Part shown: positions 36,348-45,177 of the stretch, piece after piece
How positions within the stretch are numbered: position 1 is the first letter of the stretch
Layout of the letters: every line of letters begins with the position of its first letter
Source of the DNA: an uncultured Pseudophaeobacter sp.
GTDB taxonomy: Bacteria; Pseudomonadota; Alphaproteobacteria; Rhodobacterales; Rhodobacteraceae
Direction: 5' to 3'
DNA length: 64,000 nt
NCBI GenBank assembly: GCA_905479575.1
Contig: CAJQNB010000007.1
Coordinates: forward strand, 1 to 64,000
Notes under the pieces: model-generated
What the model was told of the DNA's origin: nothing
Database searches by the model: none
What the model saw: the letters and a program-made list of their open reading frames with translations, nothing else
Position numbers and translations under genes: made by a program

Positions 36348-36857
36348 ATGACAACACAACCCACGCAGGGGCATGATGGCCCTTATCCAGCACCCATTGT
36401 GGCGACAGAACGCTCAGTTTTGCCAGAGTGGATCGACTACAATGGCCATATGAACGTCGCCTATTATGGTCTGGCCTTTGATAATGCGATTGATCAGATG
36501 TTTGATAACCACATAGGCAATGGCGAGGCCTATGTGCGTGCGGCCGCCCAGGGCATGTTTGTGCTGCAGTCGAATATGCAATTCCTGCAGGAGCTGCGGC
36601 TGGGGCAGGTCTTCTCGGTCAGTTTTCAGCTTATTGATCACGACACCAAGCGGCTGCATTTTTGGTCAGAAATTCTGTTGGACGGGCAGGTCTGCGCCAC
36701 CCAGGAAGTCCTGGCGATGCATGTTGACCTGACCAGCAAACGTTCGGCTGTGTTTCCCGACTGGCTGCAGGCGCGCTTGGCGCAGTTGCAGGCGGATCAC
36801 GCCGCGCTTGCGCGTCCCGAACGGCTGGGGGCCACGCTCGGCATTCGCCGGGGCTGA
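36348..36857 (+). CDS. Hotdog-fold thioesterase (4HBT family)
   Basis: The 169-residue hotdog-fold protein has the motif WIDYNGHMNVAYYGLAFDNAIDQM near residue 25, where the Asp-Tyr-Asn-Gly-His cluster is typical of acyl-CoA thioesterases, including carnitinyl- and betainyl-CoA enzymes. It lies 176 bases after the methyltransferase gene and ends before a strong bidirectional terminator. The acyl substrate cannot be read from the sequence. Confidence 0.8.
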   Translation: MTTQPTQGHDGPYPAPIVATERSVLPEWIDYNGHMNVAYYGLAFDNAIDQMFDNHIGNGEAYVRAAAQGMFVLQSNMQFLQELRLGQVFSVSFQLIDHDTKRLHFWSEILLDGQVCATQEVLAMHVDLTSKRSAVFPDWLQARLAQLQADHAALARPERLGATLGIRRG

Positions 36858-36930
36858 GTGTCGCAGACCTGATCAGTTATGAGCGTTTTGCAGGGCCGTT
36901 TGGTACAGTGAAAGAGCAGGCACAAATAGC

Positions 36931-36958
36931 AAAGGGGGCGCAGTGATGCGCCCCCTTT
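36931..36958. terminator. Bidirectional hairpin terminator
   Basis: AAAGGGGGCGCA (36931-36942) pairs perfectly with TGCGCCCCCTTT (36947-36958). It lies between convergent genes, and A/T runs flank the stem on both strands, so it can end both. Confidence 0.75.
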
Positions 36959-36983
36959 GGCAGTGATGTGATCCTGTCAGGTG

Positions 36984-38390
36984 CTAGACCAGACAGTCGG
37001 CTTCCACCGCTTCATCTTCTTGACAGTCCTCTGGCAGATCGTCGACCGGCTGGTTCATCAGCGCCATGATCTCTGCGAAGACAGAGTTGTCATCGTCTTC
37101 GCCACCGTCGTCGCTGCCTGTTGGGGCAGTATTGGCTGCGTACCAGGACTCCAACCCTGCATCTGATACACCGCCATTGGCATAGCTGCTGCTATCAGAG
37201 GCCGCCGCTGCCGGGTCATAGCCGCCAGACAGCACATCCTGGCTGCCATCCGGGTTGCTCACAACCAGCGAGATTGAGCTGAGGTCGATGTCATCCAGGG
37301 TCAGGCCAGCATCTGACCAGAGCGTGAAGTTGGCATTGTTCACCGTGCCATCTGTGCTGTCGGGTGCCTGACCAAACTGCACCATTCCGTCGTAGTTCTC
37401 CGGCACTGTAAGACCATCGTCCAGGGTGTTGACAGAGTTGGCCTCTGCCAGGTGGCCGGTAACAGGAATAGCGTTTTCATCCGGGGAGAAATTCAATCCC
37501 GGCACATCAGAATCATCGTTCATGTTGAAGAACATGCCGTCGATATCCGCCACTTCACCATCATAGGAGGTGGGTTGCAGGTTGATGAACAGCTGTCCCT
37601 GAGGAGTCTGGGTGACTTCCACGGTGACGCTGGGATCTCCATTGCCGCCGACTTCAAAACTAAGGGTGGTTTTGCCGTCGCTACCGCCGTCACCGCCGCC
37701 GTTATCGCCGCCAGTCCCTGTACCGCCGGTTCCCGAACCGCCAGTCCCCGAACCGCCAGTCCCAGACCCACCAGTGCCACAACCGCCCGTACCGGAGCCG
37801 CCCGTACCTGAGCCACCTGTACCGGATCCAGCTGTCCCGGAGCCGCCCGTACCGGAGCCACCTGTACCGGAGCCACCTGTACCGGAGCCGCCCGTACCGG
37901 AGCCGCCTGTACCAGATCCACCTGTGCCAGATCCACCTGTGCCAGATCCGTTTTCATCCTCGTCGCGATGCTGCCACCACTTTTTGCCCCACCGGCCATG
38001 ACCGCCATGGCCCCCGTGGCCACCGCCGAAACCACAGCCCTGATCGCCCGTGCCACCAGTGCCTGAGCCACCGGTACCGGATCCAGCTGTCCCGGAGCCG
38101 TTGTTGTCGTCGTCGCGGTTTTGCCACCACTTCTTGCCACCGTGGTCGCGGCCGCCGTGGCTGCCTCCGGTGCCTGACCCGCCAGTGCCGGATCCATGTT
38201 CGTCTTCGTCCCGCTGCCAATGTTTGCGACCGCCATGGCGGCCAAAGTGATTGGAGAGTTTGTCGCTATACCAGCGGTCAAATCCGCCATCGCGCACACC
38301 GCCGTCATGGTAGCTTTTGCTTTGGCAGGCGCTGTGCCCACCCCATGCCGAGCGCCCACCGCCCCAACCAGAAAAATGTCCCCAGCTCAT
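36984..38390 (-). CDS. Repeat-rich Gly/Ser/Thr protein with duplicated WY motif, function unknown
   Basis: The product has 468 residues from the ATG at 38390 (AGAGG eight bases upstream). No known family was recognised. Three copies of a basic-acidic block (for example KKWWQNRDDDNNGSGT and KKWWQHRDEDENGSGT) each lead into tandem GSGTG repeats, the longest at about residues 148-228. A beta-rich region of about 170 residues follows, then an acidic tail. A 16-residue motif of the form SY..GGV.D.G...WY occurs near the N-terminus (26-41) and again near the C-terminus (402-417). No signal peptide is evident. It might be a surface or matrix protein exported by a leaderless route, but that is speculation. 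Confidence 0.7.
   Translation of the reverse strand: MSWGHFSGWGGGRSAWGGHSACQSKSYHDGGVRDGGFDRWYSDKLSNHFGRHGGRKHWQRDEDEHGSGTGGSGTGGSHGGRDHGGKKWWQNRDDDNNGSGTAGSGTGGSGTGGTGDQGCGFGGGHGGHGGHGRWGKKWWQHRDEDENGSGTGGSGTGGSGTGGSGTGGSGTGGSGTGGSGTGGSGTAGSGTGGSGTGGSGTGGCGTGGSGTGGSGTGGSGTGGTGTGGDNGGGDGGSDGKTTLSFEVGGNGDPSVTVEVTQTPQGQLFINLQPTSYDGEVADIDGMFFNMNDDSDVPGLNFSPDENAIPVTGHLAEANSVNTLDDGLTVPENYDGMVQFGQAPDSTDGTVNNANFTLWSDAGLTLDDIDLSSISLVVSNPDGSQDVLSGGYDPAAAASDSSSYANGGVSDAGLESWYAANTAPTGSDDGGEDDDNSVFAEIMALMNQPVDDLPEDCQEDEAVEADCLV
37707..37949. repeat. 15-bp tandem repeats encoding GSGTG units
   Basis: About sixteen 15-bp units encode GSGTG-type repeats of the minus-strand protein. A shorter run is at 38049-38099. 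Such arrays expand and contract by slippage, and copy number may differ between strains. Confidence 0.8.
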
Positions 38391-38800
38391 ACTTAACACC
38401 TCTTAACACAATGTCGCTCGATGCCGCCGTGACCCCACGTGGCACGCATCCCGTGAAATTAGAATAGCTGTGGGTTTGAGCCAAATTTTCGCCGCATTTT
38501 TGGCAAATTTGATCCATTGCCGCGTAAATCCGGAAACAATGCAATAGAGGCGCGCCCAACTGTTGCAAGAAACGCCAAGGCAAAGTGAGTCGCGCTAGCA
38601 CGGGGCGGCAAAGGTCCCCTCCAGCCCAAGGCGGTGAGAGCGGTATACGCGCATCGCCATCGCCTGTTCTTTAGGGGGCCTGTTAGGGGGCCTGAAATTT
38701 CCCGAAAATTGCCATCTTCTGCGCCTAAGGAGTTACCAGTGCTGTCCGGGGCGCAGAGTGTTTCGGCAGGGTGTGTTAAAGAACTGAGAGGGTGGAGTTG
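38391..38800. other. Intergenic stretch with a 12-bp tandem repeat
   Basis: No gene was recognised in these 410 bases. TTAGGGGGCCTG occurs twice head to tail at 38671-38682 and 38683-38694. The stretch must hold the promoters of the two divergent flanking genes. Confidence 0.4.
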
Positions 38801-39814
38801 GTGGCGGACACAAGCTTTGATGAGCGCGCGGCCTATATTGTCGCAAAAGCACAAGAGACCCTGGGCAAAACCCCGGACCGGATCACCACGCCGGGCGGCA
38901 AGTCCCGCTCCTCTATGCGACTGCATTTTGGCGACGACAGAGCCATTGCCACTCTGCGGGAGAATTTTCGCCGCACCCATCTGGAAGCCTATGTGCTGGA
39001 AAAGCTGGGGCCCCACTGCGATGACATCCCCCGGGTTCTGGGCGTCAATGAAGATGTGCTGTTTCAGTCTGACACTGGCGAGATCCGGCTGAGCAGCGAA
39101 GTGTTGGAGCATAATGAGAGCGACCAGGTGGAACTGGCAGCTGAGGCCTGCGCTGCGATCTTTCGTATTCACGCCGCCGCCCGCCAGACCGATCTGGCAG
39201 AGATGCTGCCGCATCTGGGCTCGAACCGGGATTGGATCATCAATCTGGTGGGATCCGTTGATGCCCTGCAGGCCTATTCCATGGGTATCCCCAAGGAGTT
39301 TGATTTTGTTGCCGTAGCCGAACGCATGGATCAGCCGGGGCGGCAATTTCTGAAATGGGATTGCCGGGCGGGCAATGCCGCCATTGGCGACGATGGCTTT
39401 GTGCGCTGGTTTGATTTTGAATATGCCGGCCTGCGTCATGGCGCCGAGGATTTTGCCTGGCTCATTGCCGATGAAACCTGGCCGGTGTCGCCAGATAAAA
39501 TGGCTGATGTGATGATCGACACCTATGATCATGGTTCTGGCTATGACATCGCTGACTACCTGGATTATCTGTCTGTCTATGTCACTCTGCATGCGGTGCA
39601 GCGGCTGAAATTGATCCAGAAGGAAGTCAAAAAACGCGGCTGGCTCAGCAAGACACGGGTGATCAAATATGATGATGCCGGGGTCCACCCGGATTATGCG
39701 CGCCAACTCTGCCGGGTTGGGGCCTATTATGCGGCGCAGTCAAAACTGACCGCGCCCCTGGCCCGCAATTTTGAGGCTGCCGGGCGCGCCTTTCAGGCCA
39801 TCGCAGACGGCTAA
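38801..39814 (+). CDS. APH-fold kinase-like protein
   Basis: The product has 337 residues from a GTG at 38801 with GAGAGGG upstream; a GTG at 38792 is also possible. The fold resembles aminoglycoside/choline kinases. The catalytic loop reads [11 protein letters not shown], where the usual His of HxDxxxxN is Lys, and the metal motif is [20 protein letters not shown]. The N-lobe contains [21 protein letters not shown]. The substrate is unknown, and resistance is not implied. The downstream acyl-CoA dehydrogenase gene is convergent, 13 bases away. Confidence 0.65.
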   Translation: MADTSFDERAAYIVAKAQETLGKTPDRITTPGGKSRSSMRLHFGDDRAIATLRENFRRTHLEAYVLEKLGPHCDDIPRVLGVNEDVLFQSDTGEIRLSSEVLEHNESDQVELAAEACAAIFRIHAAARQTDLAEMLPHLGSNRDWIINLVGSVDALQAYSMGIPKEFDFVAVAERMDQPGRQFLKWDCRAGNAAIGDDGFVRWFDFEYAGLRHGAEDFAWLIADETWPVSPDKMADVMIDTYDHGSGYDIADYLDYLSVYVTLHAVQRLKLIQKEVKKRGWLSKTRVIKYDDAGVHPDYARQLCRVGAYYAAQSKLTAPLARNFEAAGRAFQAIADG

Positions 39815-39827
39815 TCCGCTTGCGGCA

Positions 39828-40970
39828 TCACAGCCCCATCTGGCGCACCGCGAGGTCGCGCATGATCTCTTCTGATCCGCCGCCGATGGCCATGACCTTG
39901 ACCTCGCGGTAGATGCGCTCCACCCGGTTGCCGCGCAGATATCCGGCGCCGCCCAGGATCTGCATCGCCTCAGAGGCGCAGTATTCGCAGGCCTTGGTGG
40001 CAAAGAATTTGGCCTTGCTCAGCTCGGCCACCGGCATATCGCCCTGATTGACCTGCCAGCAGATCATCCGCAGTGTCGCCTCAACCGCATCAATGCGGGC
40101 CGACATCTCGGCGATCTTGTGGCGGATCACCTGATGACGGATCAGCTTTTTGCCAAAGGTCTCGCGCTCCTGCGCCCAGGTGATACTGTCCTCTAGGCAG
40201 GCCTTCATCATGCCCAGAACCCCGGCAATCAGGTTGATCCGCTCCATGTTGAAATTGTTCATGATGGCCAGAAACCCGGTGCCTTCCTCCCCCATCATGT
40301 TGCTGGCAGGCACGCGGACCTCATCCAGAAACAGCGTTGCCTGATCCGAACACCACCAGCCCATCTTGCGGGTCAAGGCCGTGCGGGAAAAGCCAGGGGT
40401 ATCCGCCTCGACAAAAAACAGGGAAATGCCCTCCAGCCCAGCACCGCCGGTGCGGGCCGGGATGACAAAATAGTCAGAGGTCATGCCGCCGGTGATGAAG
40501 GTCTTGGAGCCATTGATCACCCAGTGATTGCCATCGCGCCGGGCCGTGGTTTTGAGGTTGGCCACATCCGAGCCGCCCCCGGGTTCGGTGACCCCCAATG
40601 AGGAGCCTTTGCGCCCGGCCAGGATTTCCGGCAGCACCCGCTGGCGGATCTCCTCATCGGCCAGCCGTGCAATCGGTTCAACTGAAATGGTGCGCCCGGC
40701 CAGAGCCGCAGTTACTCCGCCAGCACCGCAGCGGGCCATTTCTTCGCTATAGGCCACGCGCAGAAAGCAATCATCAAAGCCAAGGCCGCCATATTTTTCG
40801 TCAATGCCAAACCCCCAGACGCCAAATGCACCAATCTTCTGGTGCAGCTCCCAGGGGACTGTGCCTGCCTCGTCCCAGTCGTCGCAATAGGGCTGGATTT
40901 CTGTTTCGACAAAGGCCCGGATGGTATCGCGAAAGGCCCGGTGCTCTGACGTTTCAAAGGGATTCTTCAT
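39828..40970 (-). CDS. Acyl-CoA dehydrogenase
   Basis: The 380-residue FAD acyl-CoA dehydrogenase starts at the ATG at 40970 ([15 protein letters not shown]). Visible features are [19 protein letters not shown] and [21 protein letters not shown] in the middle domain, and [35 protein letters not shown] at the C-terminus. The last contains the usual FAD- and substrate-contact residues. The gene overlaps the upstream TetR gene by 17 bases, so the two are cotranscribed. The acyl chain used is unknown. Confidence 0.9.
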   Translation of the reverse strand: MKNPFETSEHRAFRDTIRAFVETEIQPYCDDWDEAGTVPWELHQKIGAFGVWGFGIDEKYGGLGFDDCFLRVAYSEEMARCGAGGVTAALAGRTISVEPIARLADEEIRQRVLPEILAGRKGSSLGVTEPGGGSDVANLKTTARRDGNHWVINGSKTFITGGMTSDYFVIPARTGGAGLEGISLFFVEADTPGFSRTALTRKMGWWCSDQATLFLDEVRVPASNMMGEEGTGFLAIMNNFNMERINLIAGVLGMMKACLEDSITWAQERETFGKKLIRHQVIRHKIAEMSARIDAVEATLRMICWQVNQGDMPVAELSKAKFFATKACEYCASEAMQILGGAGYLRGNRVERIYREVKVMAIGGGSEEIMRDLAVRQMGL

Positions 40971-41658
40971 CTGTGTCTCCGTTAGGGCTGCGCGCAGACA
41001 AATGCGGCGCCATGATGCGGCCAAATAGCGCCACCATCTTGGTTATGATTTTTGGGTCGCGCTCAAAAGGAGCCTGGCTGTGCAAGCCGCGCATGAAACT
41101 CCGGCAGATCGACCAGAGCAGCGTCAGCTCATCCTCATGGCCTTCGGCGGCTTGGTAGAGGTTGGCGATATTGCGGTTGAATTCGTCGTTGTAGCTCCAA
41201 AGCGAGGGGGTGATGCGGCTGTTCAGCACCTGATCGGTGCGGGCTGCCACCAGAATTTCCATCAAAGCGCGGCCTTCGCGGGTGTTGATCACCCGGCTCC
41301 ACAGCGCATGCAATTGGTCCTGCAGGCTGCTCCCGGCATCAGAGGGGCGCAGCAGGTTCGCCTCTTGGTCATTTGGCTCCGAGGCGCCACGCACCGGCGC
41401 CAGCAGGTGTTCGAGGGTTTTCACCATCATTTCTTCTTTGGAGGGAAAATGATGGGTGAGTGCACCACGGGAGACCCCGGCCAGGGTTTGCACCCGGTTG
41501 ATGGAGCATTCCGAATAGCCGACCTCGTCGAGCGCGGTGATCACGGCATCAAAGATTTTGCCACGGGTGCGGGCCACACGCGCCGGGTTGCCGCGCATGG
41601 GCGGGCTGTCGCTGGAGGTGACGTTCGGTTGGTCTTCGGTTCCTGGGCACATCAGCAT
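40954..41658 (-). CDS. TetR-family regulator
   Basis: This is a 234-residue regulator. The N-terminal HTH is KIFDAVITALDEVGYSECSINRVQTLAGVSRGALTHHFPSKEEMM, about residues 34-80, followed by a helical ligand domain. It overlaps the acyl-CoA dehydrogenase gene and is divergent from a TIGR03084-like gene. A perfect inverted repeat lies just upstream, so it probably controls both directions in response to an acyl-CoA or related ligand. Confidence 0.88.
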   Translation of the reverse strand: MLMCPGTEDQPNVTSSDSPPMRGNPARVARTRGKIFDAVITALDEVGYSECSINRVQTLAGVSRGALTHHFPSKEEMMVKTLEHLLAPVRGASEPNDQEANLLRPSDAGSSLQDQLHALWSRVINTREGRALMEILVAARTDQVLNSRITPSLWSYNDEFNRNIANLYQAAEGHEDELTLLWSICRSFMRGLHSQAPFERDPKIITKMVALFGRIMAPHLSARSPNGDTDEESL

Positions 41659-41678
41659 ATCCTTTTGACGAATCGTTA

Positions 41679-41698
41679 AACAGAACGGTTGGTCTGTT
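41679..41698. promoter_or_regulatory. Candidate TetR operator
   Basis: AACAGA-N8-TCTGTT is a perfect 6-bp inverted repeat in the 97-bp divergent promoter region, 20 bp upstream of the TetR start. Size and position fit a TetR-type operator. Confidence 0.5.
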
Positions 41699-41755
41699 CA
41701 ATCACATGAATTTGGGTCAGACGCAGCGGAATTTGATCAAGAGAGGGCACGAAAC

Positions 41756-42550
41756 ATGCAACAAGCCGAAGATTTCCGAGCTGAGAGCCAGGCTCTGGCT
41801 GCTGTGTTACAGGACCTGCCCGAGGCGGATCTGCACCGGGTTACCCTGTTCAAGGAGTGGACAATCGACCATGTGCTTGGGCATTTGCATCTGTTCAATG
41901 TGGCGGCTGAAACCTCGCTGCAGGGGGAGGCGGCCTTTGCGACATTTATTGGCCCAATTGTGAAGAACATGCAGGCCGGTATGTCGATTTTGCAGTGTCA
42001 GTTTCCCTGGCTTGACGGTTTGTCAGGCCGCGCCCTGTTCGAAGCCTGGCAGGCCGGGGCCGAGAGCTGTGCTGATGCCTTTGCGCAGGCTGACCCCAAA
42101 GCGCGGGTGAAATGGGTGGGGCCGGAGATGAGCGCGCTGAGCTCGATCACCGCGCGCCAGATGGAGACCTGGGCCCATGGTCAGGAGGTGTTTGATCTGT
42201 TGGGGGTAGAGCGGCAGGAGCAGGACCGCATCCGCAATATCGCCCATCTGGGCGTGTCGACCTATGGCTGGACCTTTCTCAACCGCAAAGAGCCGGTGCC
42301 CGAACCCGCCCCCTTTGTCGAGTTGACCGGTCCTTCTGGTGCCGTCTGGACCTGGAATGATCCGCAACAGGACAACGTGGTGCGCGGGTCTGCGGTGGAG
42401 TTTGCCCAGGTGGTGACCCAGGTGCGCAACATCGCCGATACTGGTCTTGAGACCCAGGGAGGCACTGCCGCGCGCTGGATGGCAATCGCCCAGTGTTTTG
42501 CCGGTCCGGCTGAAACACCACCCGCAAAGGGGGCACGTCACAAGGCATAA
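41756..42550 (+). CDS. TIGR03084-like DinB/maleylpyruvate-isomerase-fold protein
   Basis: The 264-residue protein matches the TIGR03084 group of the DinB/MDMPI superfamily. The N-terminal four-helix metal-binding part includes FKEWTIDHVLGHLHLFNVAAE and RQMETWAHGQEVFDLL, whose His residues would bind a divalent metal. A C-terminal SCP2-like part contains VELTGPSGAVWTWND. Relatives include thiol-dependent isomerases and transferases, but no activity can be assigned. It is divergent from the TetR/acyl-CoA dehydrogenase pair and probably coregulated with it. Confidence 0.75.
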   Translation: MQQAEDFRAESQALAAVLQDLPEADLHRVTLFKEWTIDHVLGHLHLFNVAAETSLQGEAAFATFIGPIVKNMQAGMSILQCQFPWLDGLSGRALFEAWQAGAESCADAFAQADPKARVKWVGPEMSALSSITARQMETWAHGQEVFDLLGVERQEQDRIRNIAHLGVSTYGWTFLNRKEPVPEPAPFVELTGPSGAVWTWNDPQQDNVVRGSAVEFAQVVTQVRNIADTGLETQGGTAARWMAIAQCFAGPAETPPAKGARHKA

Positions 42551-42677
42551 GGTCCAAGCGAGATCGCGCAGTCAGGTCGCTTGAGAGCCAGGAGCGGAAG
42601 CCCGCAAGCTTCTGCCCAAAAAACGGGGGGCTCCCGCGCAGATTTGTCCCCTTTGGGGGACTGCATCCCCTTGGGCC

Positions 42678-42709
42678 CAGCGCCGCCGCCCTGCAGGGCG
42701 GCGGCGCTG
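42678..42709. terminator. 32-bp perfect palindrome between convergent genes
   Basis: CAGCGCCGCCGCCCTG is followed directly by its exact complement, giving a 16-bp stem. It belongs to a larger element starting near 42628 with GGGGCTCCCGCGC and CTTGGGCCCAGCGCCGC. A similar element occurs at about 49250-49335, so it is probably a repeated terminator or REP-like sequence. Confidence 0.6.
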
Positions 42710-42787
42710 CACCGTGAGGTGGACAAGACCCAGTCTGCGGCTGGCGTAGAAACCTTGCTTCTTTTGAGCGGACTGACCCTTCTCCTC

Positions 42788-43669
42788 CTAGGGAGCAGGC
42801 GCCGCTTTCTCCGCTTGTCGCCTGGCTTGCATCAACCCTTCGATCGCCATCCGATCGGGATGGGCCTGGGTGGCAGGCAGGCCCTGTGCCGCGAAGGCGG
42901 CCATATAAGGGGCGGCCAAGTGGTCGGGGGCGACCAAGGCGAGGTTTTGCCCCAGCCAATAGGCCCGCGCGGCGGCCAGCTCTGCCCCAAGTAGATAGCC
43001 CCACAACAAGCCGGCGGCTTCTGTCGTATTGGGCTCTGGGGCAAGCTGACTGGCGCGCAGTTCGGCCAGCCGGGTGGCCAAGCGTTCGGGGCGCGACATG
43101 GTATCGGCAACGCCCTGTGCCAAAGCGCTTTCGGACCATTGCACAGGCACTTCGAGGCGCGCTGCCAAGGCGGAATAGAGACCGGTCGTCAGGGTGCTTT
43201 GAAAGCTGACAACCTCAGCGGCGCTGACCTGAACCCAATGTGTCACCTCGCCAGGCAGGCAGATCACCCCGTCCCATTTGGGATTGAGCGCCACAAAGCC
43301 GGCGATCTGCGCGGTGCTCTCTTGCATCAGGCCTGCCGGGGTCTTTTGCTGCAGGCCGGGAAGCACCAGCAGCTGCCAGCGATCCAGAGCCAACTGGGTG
43401 AGGGGCAGATCCCCCGGTGTGGCGGGGACCGCGACCGCTGCAGAGGCGGGGGGGAGACCACAGACCAAAACCGGGGCCGAGTTGGGCGCGTCCAAGTTTG
43501 GCACCTGGGCCTGACCCAGCGCAGCGGATAAATCCTGCTCAGGGGGCGCGGAAGTGCGGGCAAAGCTGTGTTGCTTTACCATCTGCCCGGCGGCGCGGAG
43601 CCATATGGATATTTCGGCATCGCCAATCAGAGCGGCGGTGCAATCTGTCTGGCGATGTGATGCGCCCAT
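42788..43669 (-). CDS. Divergent 2-dehydro-3-deoxygalactonokinase-like protein
   Basis: The product has 293 residues from the ATG at 43669, close to the DgoK family length of about 300. LMQESTAQIAGFVALNPKWDGVICLPG and VQVSAAEVVSFQSTLTTGLYSALAA follow the DgoK pattern, as does the C-terminal GYLLGAELAAARAYW. The N-terminal nucleotide-site motif DWGTS is replaced by DAEIS, and the usual GTHSKW is GEVTHW. It may be catalytically altered or inactive. An alternative upstream start is at 43720. It is divergent from the exopolysaccharide genes, with 500 bases in between. Confidence 0.55.
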   Translation of the reverse strand: MGASHRQTDCTAALIGDAEISIWLRAAGQMVKQHSFARTSAPPEQDLSAALGQAQVPNLDAPNSAPVLVCGLPPASAAVAVPATPGDLPLTQLALDRWQLLVLPGLQQKTPAGLMQESTAQIAGFVALNPKWDGVICLPGEVTHWVQVSAAEVVSFQSTLTTGLYSALAARLEVPVQWSESALAQGVADTMSRPERLATRLAELRASQLAPEPNTTEAAGLLWGYLLGAELAAARAYWLGQNLALVAPDHLAAPYMAAFAAQGLPATQAHPDRMAIEGLMQARRQAEKAAPAP

Positions 43670-44228
43670 TGTTTGACGATCCTTTTGTACCTGTGGCGGT
43701 GCAAACCGGCAGTTGGCCATAGCCGAGGCTGAGCACCGGAATTTGCCCTGCAGTCATACTGGTGCACGCGTCGGGTTTCAAACTGCTAGAGGAAACCTGT
43801 GACCGAACAGGGCAGGGATAAGCAGCCAAGGGGCGATGCGGCGGCATAGAATCAGACATTTTGGCGTCGAAAACAAGAACTAGGGTTTCATGGTTGCGGC
43901 GGTATTTGGGGATAGTTTATAATCAAAAGGCTAGATTGTTTCCGCTATTGGCTAGGCAAGGCCCCTTTTTGCCGTAATCGCTAAGCTTTGGTTATAATTC
44001 TCATTAATTCGGTTAGATTTATTCTTGTCACGGAATGCGGTAGCTTGAAAGAGCCACAGGGGTATTCAACTCCGGCATTCATCAGGGGCGAAACATGTGG
44101 GGGCATGGTTCGGCAACACCCAGAACGTGATGACATTACCCGCGTCGCTGTTGTTGCGGGTTTTGAAAATACAAAGAGCTGACGGCCCTGGGGTTTCCCC
44201 GGAGCTTGAGCTGTGAGCGCATGGGGTG
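43670..44228. other. Gene-free stretch upstream of the exopolysaccharide genes
   Basis: About 560 bases without a convincing gene. The middle (43860-44000) is AT-richer than its surroundings and likely carries the promoters of the divergent flanking genes. I see no clear operator palindrome. A small open frame at 43988-44182 resembles nothing known. Confidence 0.4.
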
Positions 44229-45017
44229 ATGATGAAAGATTTTGTATCAAACGCAACGGAGCAGGCGTTGACCGCTCCTGGGCTGGCGCTGTCTGGCGTG
44301 CGCGTCACTGGGCGTTCCTCTTTGATCTGTGCTGCCGTGCCTGCTACCGCTGTTCCTGCTGTCGGCACCGGGATCAGCCAGGCATTGGCGATTGCGCGCA
44401 GTAAAAACTCTGGCTACGCCTTGGCTGGCAAGCGGCTGTTGGACCTGGGCTTGGTCTTGTTGGCGCTGCCTGTCGCCTTGCCGATTATTGTCCTGTCTGC
44501 TGTGATGCTCTGGCTGGAAAGCGGATTGCCCTTCTATAGCCAGGATCGGTTGGGGCAGCATGGCAAGCGTTTCCGTATCTATAAACTGCGGACCATGGTG
44601 CGGGACGCGGATGCCCGCTTGCAGAGCTACCTGGACAGCGATCCAGAGCTCCGCCAGGAATGGGAAACAACCCAAAAGCTTAAACATGATCCGCGGATTA
44701 CCCGTGTCGGGCGGTTTTTGCGCATGACCTCGCTGGATGAGCTGCCACAGCTTTGGAATGTGGTGACCGGCACGATGAGCCTGGTTGGCCCGCGCCCGAT
44801 GCTGCCCGAACAGCTGGCTTTGTATGGTGAGGCCGCCGCCTATTTTGCCGTCAAGCCTGGCATCACCGGGATCTGGCAGGTCTCGGCCCGCAACGAGAGC
44901 AGCTTTGCCTCGCGGGCCAAGGCTGATGTGGATTACCTGCGTCAAATGGGGGTGCAGCAAGACTTGAACCTTATTTGGCGCACCTTTGGCGTCGTTGCCA
45001 AGGGGACTGGATATTAA
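44229..45017 (+). CDS. Exopolysaccharide sugar transferase (ExoY/WcaJ family)
   Basis: The product is a polyprenyl-phosphate sugar-1-phosphate transferase of 262 residues. One membrane helix (LLDLGLVLLALPVALPIIVLSAVMLWL) precedes the catalytic domain. The domain shows FYSQDRLGQHGKRFRIYKLRTM, then DELPQLWNVVTGTMSLVGPRPMLPEQ and PGITGIWQVSARN, the hallmark bacterial sugar transferase motifs. It would start repeat-unit synthesis on undecaprenyl phosphate. Three possible start codons lie in a row (GTG 44226, ATG 44229, ATG 44232). It begins a plus-strand set with CpsD-like, Wzz-like and GT4 genes. Confidence 0.88.
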   Translation: MMKDFVSNATEQALTAPGLALSGVRVTGRSSLICAAVPATAVPAVGTGISQALAIARSKNSGYALAGKRLLDLGLVLLALPVALPIIVLSAVMLWLESGLPFYSQDRLGQHGKRFRIYKLRTMVRDADARLQSYLDSDPELRQEWETTQKLKHDPRITRVGRFLRMTSLDELPQLWNVVTGTMSLVGPRPMLPEQLALYGEAAAYFAVKPGITGIWQVSARNESSFASRAKADVDYLRQMGVQQDLNLIWRTFGVVAKGTGY

Positions 45018-45088
45018 TCCGGGACATTCAACCGGAGCCTGGCGCGCTGGCCGGGGCGCAGGGCAAGGTGGGGCACTGGATATTAATC
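45006..45088 (+). repeat. 14-bp direct repeat around the ExoY-type gene stop
   Basis: ACTGGATATTAATC occurs at 45006-45019, spanning the stop codon of the sugar transferase gene, and again at 45075-45088. This suggests a small local duplication of the gene end. Confidence 0.5.
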
Positions 45089-45177
45089 TCTTTGCCTTTG
45101 ACTGCGAGACGGTTGGGACCAGTGGGCCGGATACGACAGGGCGGGGGCGCGACGTTGGAATTGTCAGGAGATGACGC

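Noticed and set aside
37707..37949. Possible CRISPR-like array
   Set aside because: The units are contiguous 15-bp tandem repeats with no spacers and lie inside a coding region.
37612..38001. Plus-strand open frame encoding repeated PPVPEP units
   Set aside because: It is the antisense reading of the GSGTG repeats; the minus-strand gene has a start, ribosome site and a non-repetitive domain, while this frame does not.
38801..39814. Aminoglycoside resistance gene
   Set aside because: The fold is APH-like, but the catalytic-loop His is changed, and the family is broad with many metabolic kinases. Nothing points to resistance.
43539..43859. Alternative minus-strand reading frame upstream of the DgoK-like gene
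   Set aside because: It overlaps the DgoK-like frame and shows no DgoK or other motif, so it cannot supply the missing N-terminal motif.
45018..45177. Small gene between the ExoY-type and CpsD-like genes
   Set aside because: The short frames have no ribosome site or family match, and the segment contains a duplicated end of the upstream gene.
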